Assembly: GCA_902778135.1 (NCBI GenBank)
Contig: CACYWP010000003.1
Location: 148,476-212,475 of the forward strand
Source of the DNA: an uncultured Coriobacteriaceae bacterium
GTDB taxonomy: Bacteria > Actinomycetota > Coriobacteriia > Coriobacteriales > Atopobiaceae
Direction: 5' to 3'
Length of the DNA stretch: 64,000 nt
This document shows, in pieces, positions 60,171 through 64,000 of this stretch. Each line of letters begins with the position of its first letter. The first letter of the stretch is position 1. Both the position numbers and the translations under genes were made by a program. The notes beneath the pieces were generated by a model, which was not told the origin of the DNA, ran no database searches, and saw only the letters and a list, made by a program, of their open reading frames with translations.

Positions 60171-60332
60171 CTAGCCTCCTGCAAGACCTGCGGCACGACG
60201 GCCTGCACGATAGAAGCGGCGGCGGATGTCCTGCTGGGCCGAGCGGTGCACGAAGGGGTTGCGGCGACCGCGGGTGTCCAGGTTCATGGCGCCGTTGCCG
60301 GTGCGTCTGCTGTTGCCTGTTGCGCGTGGCAT
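60171..60332 (-). CDS. Small Arg-rich protein preceding the IbrAB-like pair
   Basis: 53 residues, 14 of them Arg (RATGNSRRTGNGAMNLDTRG ... DIRRRFYRAGRRAA), predicted pI very high, likely nucleic-acid-binding. A strong AGGAGGGAGG lies 6 nt before the ATG, and the stop is 3 nt before the PAPS-reductase-like ATG, which argues for real coding. No family recognised. Confidence 0.55.
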   Translation of the reverse strand: MPRATGNSRRTGNGAMNLDTRGRRNPFVHRSAQQDIRRRFYRAGRRAAGLAGG

Positions 60333-60369
60333 GGTTTCCTCCCTCCTGAGCCATCGAAGGGACAGAAAT

Positions 60370-60449
60370 GAGGGCCCGGCGCGTGATTGGGGCAAGCGCG
60401 CCGGGCCCTCATGCAGAGGCGCCCGAGGATTTCAGGTCCTGGGCGCCTC
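60370..60449 (-). terminator. Two tandem hairpins between HTH gene and late operon
   Basis: GAGGGCCCGGCGCG (60370-60383) pairs perfectly with CGCGCCGGGCCCTC (60397-60410), and GAGGCGCCC (60416-60424) with GGGCGCCTC (60441-60449). They follow the minus-strand HTH gene and precede the late genes, separating repressor transcription from them. Confidence 0.8.
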
Positions 60450-60480
60450 AATCGCACACTACGTGTGACGCTACCATGCA

Positions 60481-60711
60481 TTACTCCTGTTGTTCGCCCG
60501 ACTCTATCACGTGCTCCTCGTCATGCCCCCTCAGGACCAGCTCGTAGCCGCACGCCCTGGCTATGTCCGCGAAGGTGTCGAGCTTGGGCACGGATCCGCG
60601 CGAGGTCACGCCCGACAGGTACATCGGCGACCTGCCCATCTCCTCAGCCAGCGCGCGCATGGGACGACCGCTCGCCTGGATTACGTACTTCGTTGCGTCT
60701 TTAGCATTCAT
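60481..60711 (-). CDS. Small XRE-like HTH protein, candidate prophage repressor
   Basis: 76 residues. The helix-turn-helix spans QASGRPMRALAEEMGRSPMY and LSGVTSRGSVPKLDTFADIA. An acidic tail (HDEEHVIESGEQQE) replaces the peptidase/dimerisation domain of larger repressors. ATG at 60711 has AGGAGGTG 9 nt upstream. It diverges from the first small-gene module and lies next to its repeated operators, so it may bind them. Alternatively a Cro-like or copy-control protein, with the main repressor outside the window. Confidence 0.72.
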   Translation of the reverse strand: MNAKDATKYVIQASGRPMRALAEEMGRSPMYLSGVTSRGSVPKLDTFADIARACGYELVLRGHDEEHVIESGEQQE

Positions 60712-60750
60712 GTTCGATCGCACCTCCTGCCTTCCATTCTGCCATAAGTG

Positions 60751-60834
60751 CATGTCAATTGTTATGCAGATTGTGTGAATCACAGTTGTTATGCTTCACA
60801 ACTGTTATGCAATGCCATAGCATAACAACTGTAA
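60751..60834 (+). promoter_or_regulatory. Promoter/operator module 1
   Basis: Half-sites CAATTGTTATGC (60756), CAGTTGTTATGC (60783), CAACTGTTATGC (60799), and inverted GCATAACAACTG (60820). A plus-strand promoter is embedded: -35 TTCACA (60795-60800), 17-bp spacer, -10 TAGCAT (60818-60823). Modules 2 and 3 share this plan. It also lies upstream of the divergent HTH gene, so it can regulate both directions. Confidence 0.8.
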
Positions 60835-60858
60835 GTCTACATCGAGCAGCTTATCAAG

Positions 60859-61107
60859 ATGGAGGGGCTCACGATCGAGATCTGCGGGTCGTTCATCTGG
60901 TGCGGCGGCAACACCAGGGCCCACAAGGAGCAGCTAAAGGCCATGGTCTTCAGGTGGGCCAGCCGCAAGAAGCTCTGGTTTCTCGCGCCGGACGGCTGGA
61001 AGAAGCAGGGCCGCGAGTGGAGCATGGACCGGATCAGGGACCGGCACGGCTCGGAGGTCATAAGGGGCCAGGAGCGCAAGCGGCGCGCATACAAGGCCAT
61101 CGCATAG
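60859..61107 (+). CDS. Small phage protein of the 'IWxGGNT..HKEQLK' family
   Basis: 82 residues. The segment EICGSFIWCGGNTRAHKEQL followed by FRWASRKKLWFLAPDGWKK resembles phage proteins often annotated as DnaJ-like, in which this G-x-W-x-G-x-T and KxxW pattern is conserved; their function is not established. The tail is basic. The start has no strong ribosome site and is only ~30 nt from the expected transcription start of module 1, so translation may be weak or partly leaderless. Confidence 0.65.
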   Translation: MEGLTIEICGSFIWCGGNTRAHKEQLKAMVFRWASRKKLWFLAPDGWKKQGREWSMDRIRDRHGSEVIRGQERKRRAYKAIA

Positions 61108-61112
61108 GGACC

Positions 61113-61148
61113 AGGGCCCGGCGGATCATCGCCGGGCCCTCTTTGTTT
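61113..61148 (+). terminator. Terminator after the module 1 gene
   Basis: AGGGCCCGGCG-N6-CGCCGGGCCCT followed by CTTTGTTT. It ends 1 bp before the next promoter module. Confidence 0.9.
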
Positions 61149-61149
61149 G

Positions 61150-61233
61150 CATGTCAACTGTTATGCAGATAGTGTGAAGCACAGTTGCAATGCTTCACAA
61201 CTGTTATGCAATGCTTTAGTATAACAGTTGTCA
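61150..61233 (+). promoter_or_regulatory. Promoter/operator module 2
   Basis: Same layout as module 1: half-sites CAACTGTTATGC (61155), CAGTTGCAATGC (61182), CAACTGTTATGC (61198), inverted ATAACAGTTG (61221), with -35 TTCACA (61194-61199), 17 bp, -10 TAGTAT (61217-61222). It drives three small genes. Confidence 0.8.
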
Positions 61234-61262
61234 AGCAAACCCCACACGGAAGGGACACGACA

Positions 61263-61520
61263 ATGACCAACACCGAGATCAAGAAACTCTGGAAGGCAGC
61301 CGTCAAGGCCAAGAAGGCGACCAAGGCCGCAACGTACGACGACGAGGTCACCATGAACGAGCTCGACGCGATCGTGGATGCGGAGTGCGACGCCCTCGAC
61401 GCCCTGGCTTCGGGCCTGATCGAGTTCACCGGCGGGATGCTCGGCCGACTCGACGCGCAATGCCTGGTCTACGACCGGTTCGAGGCAGTTGGCGCGCTTC
61501 TCGCCCGCCTGGCGGCCTAG
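61263..61520 (+). CDS. Small helical phage protein
   Basis: 85 residues: a Lys/Ala-rich helix (IKKLWKAAVKAKKATKAATY), an acidic helix (MNELDAIVDAECDALDALAS), and a C-terminal helix. GGAAGGGA is 8 nt upstream of the ATG. First gene of the module 2 transcript. No family recognised. Confidence 0.6.
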   Translation: MTNTEIKKLWKAAVKAKKATKAATYDDEVTMNELDAIVDAECDALDALASGLIEFTGGMLGRLDAQCLVYDRFEAVGALLARLAA

Positions 61521-61585
61521 ACACACAAGCCCGGCGCCCTGGCAGCGATGCCAGGGCCCGCCACCGACCACAAGGAGGTCACCCC

Positions 61586-61762
61586 ATGATCGAGCTTCAC
61601 TGCCTGGACGAGTACACCGGAGAGATGGTCGTCTTCAAGTGCGACGACGACAAGCTCGCCGAGGCCATGCGCACGATCGACCCCAACCGCTACAACCTGC
61701 GCTACATGAGGGACACCGCCCCGATCGAGCCGCTGGTCACCTTCACGCCCTACGGCTACTAG
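61586..61762 (+). CDS. Small acidic phage protein
   Basis: 58 residues: IELHCLDEYTGEMVVFKCDD and RTIDPNRYNLRYMRDTAPIE. Strong AAGGAGG 7 nt before the ATG. A stem-loop CCCTGGCA/TGCCAGGG stands in front of it (61536-61557) and almost the same stem before the next gene (61774-61797). Second gene of the module 2 transcript. Unknown function. Confidence 0.6.
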   Translation: MIELHCLDEYTGEMVVFKCDDDKLAEAMRTIDPNRYNLRYMRDTAPIEPLVTFTPYGY

Positions 61763-61838
61763 GAACATCAACAGGCCCTGGCAGGCATGCCAGGGCCGCC
61801 CGTGAGGGCACAGGACACGCCACAAGGGAGGGCACAGC

Positions 61839-62111
61839 ATGTTCTACGCACTGGTAAGCACCAACCACCTCGGAGAGTCTTTCAGCAAGGTCTACGCATG
61901 CGAGAGCAAGCGCGACCGCGACAGCCTGGTCGATCGCGTCAACAGTGACGCCAAGGCGCACGCCAGGCACGACAACGGGATCTGGTACGGCAAGTACACC
62001 AGGTACGACAGCGCCGAGGCGATCGCCGCCAGGGATGCGCGCAAGCTCACCAGGGACAAGACCGAATACGACTATTGGAGCTATGAGGGCATGACGGTAT
62101 GCGACCTCTAG
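61839..62111 (+). CDS. Small phage protein
   Basis: 90 residues with FYALVSTNHLGESFSKVYAC, a charged middle, and an aromatic end (TEYDYWSYEGMTVCDL). GGGAGGG is 8 nt before the ATG. Third gene after module 2. No recognised family; the length and Tyr/Trp content resemble anti-repressor or inhibitor-type small phage proteins, but this is only a guess. Confidence 0.6.
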   Translation: MFYALVSTNHLGESFSKVYACESKRDRDSLVDRVNSDAKAHARHDNGIWYGKYTRYDSAEAIAARDARKLTRDKTEYDYWSYEGMTVCDL

Positions 62112-62127
62112 CCCGATCGGCGGCACA

Positions 62128-62160
62128 GGCCCGGCGGATCGTCGCCGGGCCCTCTTTGTT
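62128..62160 (+). terminator. Terminator after the module 2 genes
   Basis: GGCCCGGCG-N6-CGCCGGGCC followed by CTCTTTGTTT, nearly identical to the terminator at 61113-61148. Confidence 0.9.
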
Positions 62161-62162
62161 TG

Positions 62163-62247
62163 CATGTCAATTGTTATGCAGATAGTGTGAAGTGCGTTCG
62201 TTCATGCTTCACAACTGTTATGCAATGCCCTAGAATAACAGTTGTAA
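62163..62247 (+). promoter_or_regulatory. Promoter/operator module 3
   Basis: Half-sites CAATTGTTATGC (62168), CAACTGTTATGC (62212) and inverted ATAACAGTTG (62235), with -35 TTCACA (62208-62213), 17 bp, -10 TAGAAT (62231-62236). The second half-site of modules 1 and 2 is changed here (GTGCGTTCGTTC). It drives two small genes. Confidence 0.8.
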
Positions 62248-62275
62248 GGCAACACCACAGGGAAGGGGCACGGCA

Positions 62276-62533
62276 ATGACCACCACCGAGAGCGTAATCA
62301 CCAAGTACGGCACCATCACCACCGAGTGGCAGAGCTTCGGATACGGTCGCGTTTACCTCAGCGACGGCAAGATCAACTATCGCGACTCGTTCGACTGGCA
62401 GATCTGGAAGACCGTGAGGGGCTTCGAGAGGTTCGCGGACAGGCTCAACGAGTACATGGGCGGCAGGATCGGCCAGATCGAGCCGGTGAGGGGCCGGATC
62501 AACGCACAGATGGAATACGAGTTCTACAACTAG
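62276..62533 (+). CDS. Small phage protein
   Basis: 85 residues: ITTEWQSFGYGRVYLSDGKI, KTVRGFERFADRLNEYMGGR, ending in YEFYN. GGGAAGGGG is 8 nt upstream of the ATG. First gene after module 3. Unknown function. Confidence 0.6.
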   Translation: MTTTESVITKYGTITTEWQSFGYGRVYLSDGKINYRDSFDWQIWKTVRGFERFADRLNEYMGGRIGQIEPVRGRINAQMEYEFYN

Positions 62534-62544
62534 GAGGGCACGAC

Positions 62545-62724
62545 ATGGGCGACAGGAGCGAGATCTGGACGATCTGGTTCATCCTCGGCGGCGACAAGCG
62601 GGCCGTGGCTGCGAAGTACAGGTTTCACGACAGGCTGGAATACGAGGAGGCATGGGAGAGCCAGCCGTTCGACATAGAGGACCAGGACGAGCACAACACC
62701 TGGTTCGACTACGGCGACAAGTAG
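62545..62724 (+). CDS. Small acidic phage protein
   Basis: 59 residues rich in Trp, Asp and Glu (EIWTIWFILGGDKRAVAAKY ... FDIEDQDEHNTWFDYGDK). AGGAGGG spans the end of the preceding gene, 11 nt away. Highly acidic tails are typical of DNA-mimic inhibitors, but no such activity can be claimed from sequence. A hairpin CCCGGCGA/TCGCCGGG follows (62744-62763). Confidence 0.6.
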   Translation: MGDRSEIWTIWFILGGDKRAVAAKYRFHDRLEYEEAWESQPFDIEDQDEHNTWFDYGDK

Positions 62725-62820
62725 CCGCCGATCTGGGCCAGGACCCGGCGAGGGATCGCCGGGCCCGCTGCCCGTACAATGATGGAGCATGAAGGAGCAA
62801 TGACGGAGTAGGGGGAAGAA

Positions 62821-63294
62821 TTGAAGGCGCTATCACTCACACCCTTCTGGGCCGATCAGGTCATGTGGGGCGACAAGACGGTGGAGGTCCGCACCTGGAA
62901 GACGGAGCACAGGGGTGACCTCTTGATCTGCTCGAGCTCGAGGAGGCACAGCGGGTTCATACCAGGGCACGCGCTCTGCATCGTCGAGCTCACCGGCATC
63001 GAGCCGTTCACAGCCGACCACTGCGAGGCGGCCGGGTTCGAGCCCGGAGAGGTGCCGGAAAGGCCCTCGTACGCCTGGCACCTGGACAACCTGCGATGGG
63101 TCGAGCCGTTCGCCGTGAAGGGGTCGCTGCACCTGTTCGACGTGCCCGACGACCGGATCAGGACGATCGAGCCGTTCGCCACGACCGAGGACCAGGAGCG
63201 CACCCTGCGGGAGCTGTTCCTGCCTCACGTCTACTTCGCCAGGGGCGACCAGGAGGCGCGTGACTACTGGGCGGAGATCACAGGCACGAAATAG
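62821..63294 (+). CDS. ASCH-domain protein
   Basis: 157 residues starting with TTG; GGAGTAGGGGGAAG lies upstream. KALSLTPFWADQVMWGDKTV-EVRTWKTEHRGDLLI is the ASCH (PUA-like) N-terminus, including the conserved Lys and Arg-Thr-Trp. ASCH proteins bind RNA or modified bases and are frequent in phages. A TACAAT -10-like hexamer lies at 62775-62780. Confidence 0.82.
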   Translation: MKALSLTPFWADQVMWGDKTVEVRTWKTEHRGDLLICSSSRRHSGFIPGHALCIVELTGIEPFTADHCEAAGFEPGEVPERPSYAWHLDNLRWVEPFAVKGSLHLFDVPDDRIRTIEPFATTEDQERTLRELFLPHVYFARGDQEARDYWAEITGTK

Positions 63295-63344
63295 CGCGGT
63301 TTGGCGCGAAATATCACCGTTTGGAGCACATCTGTACACGGAAA

Positions 63345-63372
63345 GCGGGCCCTCGTACACACGGGGGCCCGC
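63345..63372 (-). terminator. Terminator of the ArpU-like gene
   Basis: GCGGGCCC-N12-GGGCCCGC followed on the minus strand by TTTCC. The same gap (63,295-63,409) also holds ACGACTA at 63379, 63389 and 63400, a triple repeat at about one helix turn. Confidence 0.65.
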
Positions 63373-63409
63373 AAGCATACGACTAGATACGACTAGCTTA
63401 CGACTACGG

Positions 63410-63844
63410 TCATCGCATGCCCATCGCCTTCACGATCGCGGCGCCGGTCGCGTCGACCCATTCGAGCGCCGCGTCCCTCATGCGGTAGCAGGTCGACATG
63501 CTCACGCGGAGCTCTGACGCCACATAGAACATCTCGACCGCATCGAGGTAGTACCATTCCAGCACGTCGGCCTGGGCTGCGCCGAGCCCGGCCCTCACGC
63601 CCCGCACGAGCGCGGAGCACTCGGCCTCGACGGCGCGCAGGGCGTCCCGCTCGACGATCGCGGACTCGACCATCGAGACGTTGCGGATCGCGGCGCTCGC
63701 CGTCGGGTTGCCGATGCCGGACGAGTGGCCGACCAGGGCGGACCCGCCGCCCTCCTCGACGGGCTCGCCCGAGATCACGCGGTCAAGCCTCGCCAGGCGG
63801 TCGCGCGCGCCCATCGCCGACTCGAAGGTCTCGCGCGCCGTCAT
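63410..63844 (-). CDS. ArpU/RinA-like late transcriptional regulator
   Basis: 144 residues. N-terminal helices with a Gly/Asn-rich stretch (GHSSGIGNPTASAAI) lead to a sigma-region-4-like HTH: ADVLEWYYLDAVEMFYVASE-LRVSMSTCYRMRDAALEWVD. This is the ArpU/RinA pattern of regulators that switch on late phage genes. Its ATG overlaps the stop of the upstream gene (ATGA). Confidence 0.75.
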   Translation of the reverse strand: MTARETFESAMGARDRLARLDRVISGEPVEEGGGSALVGHSSGIGNPTASAAIRNVSMVESAIVERDALRAVEAECSALVRGVRAGLGAAQADVLEWYYLDAVEMFYVASELRVSMSTCYRMRDAALEWVDATGAAIVKAMGMR

Positions 63845-64000
63845 TGCAGGCGCGCCCTGAACGAGAGAATCGCTCGGTACCCAGCAAGGGCACCGAACGC
63901 GCCGGACATCCGCACCTCTCCCGCAAGATGGGCCACGAGCGCCGCGACAGCCCAGACGATCGCCTGGGTCCAGTAGAGCTCAGACAGTATGCGGTTGCGG
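63841..64000 (-). CDS. C-terminal part of an unidentified phage gene (cut by window edge)
   Basis: The last 52 codons: ILSELYWTQAIVWAVAALVA followed by a mixed C-terminus ending FRARLQ. A hydrophobic stretch is visible. The stop overlaps the ArpU-like ATG, so both are co-transcribed. Too short to identify. Confidence 0.6.
   Translation of the reverse strand, partial: RNRILSELYWTQAIVWAVAALVAHLAGEVRMSGAFGALAGYRAILSFRARLQ

Larger units (their letters stand above)
32968..64000. mobile_element. Siphovirus-type prophage (right end outside window)
   Basis: The element starts at the tRNA-Thr attachment site and contains integrase, HK97-type head genes, long-tail genes, lysis genes, immunity region and early small genes. 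At least 31 kb is present and no right att site is visible by 64,000. Late genes are intact with no obvious frame disruption, so the prophage may be functional. Confidence 0.93.

Noticed and set aside
60751..62247. CRISPR array or iteron-type replication origin
   Set aside because: The repeats are few, grouped in promoter-sized modules with genes between, and coincide with -35/-10 elements; no cas or replication initiator gene is adjacent.

Overview
The window is high-GC DNA from an actinobacterium, most likely a coriobacterium (Atopobiaceae; Olsenella-like). This rests on the GC-rich codon use, the anaerobe gene set (superoxide reductase, iron alcohol dehydrogenase, AddAB-type nucleases, CydDC-like exporters) and the style of the prophage lysin. 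The genus is an inference. About half the window is host chromosome (1 to ~32,960). The rest (~32,968 to beyond 64,000) is a large part of a siphovirus-type prophage that runs off the right edge.

Host part. The left edge holds the start of ruvC, with an SOS (LexA) box directly upstream. Next, on the minus strand, come a NAD-synthetase-like protein that has lost its catalytic residues and, upstream in the same operon, a superoxide reductase. A plus-strand Abi_2/HEPN gene is followed by dnaE, a DUF4012-like membrane protein, the coupled pair addB-addA, and a TrpR-like YerC regulator. A small membrane protein with PhoP-box-like repeats upstream faces a Mbeg1-like hydrolase/lipoprotein operon. 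Then come an iron alcohol dehydrogenase, a phosphate operon (PiT transporter plus DUF47/PhoU-like protein), a PHP-family phosphatase, and a GH13 alpha-glucosidase. An unusual XRE-HTH/aminotransferase fusion has four GTTCAATTT repeats in its upstream region. It is followed by a CydDC-type ABC exporter pair, an SPFH/zinc-ribbon protein, a DUF4428 protein with a Gln/Tyr-rich tail, and an orphan PTS EIIB.

Prophage. The left attachment site is the 3' half of a tRNA-Thr(CGU) gene with its terminator. An intact tRNA is predicted at the unseen right end. The tyrosine integrase reads rightwards. The late genes read leftwards in HK97 order: IbrA/IbrB-like (PAPS reductase plus ParB/Srx) pair, HNH nuclease, a ~460-bp non-coding stretch (probable cos), TerS, TerL, portal-MuF fusion, P-loop kinase/prohead-protease fusion, major capsid, connectors, major tail protein, two tail chaperone frames linked by a probable -1 frameshift, tape measure, Dit, Tal, a giant 1,841-residue host-interaction protein, a holin/lysin cassette, and a strong terminator.

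The immunity and early region (60.4 to 63.3 kb) is the most original part. A small HTH gene reads left. To its right lie three ~85-bp near-identical promoter/operator modules, each with the same -35/17-bp/-10 promoter embedded in repeated CAACTGTTATGC half-sites. Each drives one to three small genes; modules 2 and 3 come directly after a GC-rich terminator. This suggests one prophage repressor silencing several independent small-gene cassettes. An ASCH-domain protein and an ArpU/RinA-like regulator end the window.
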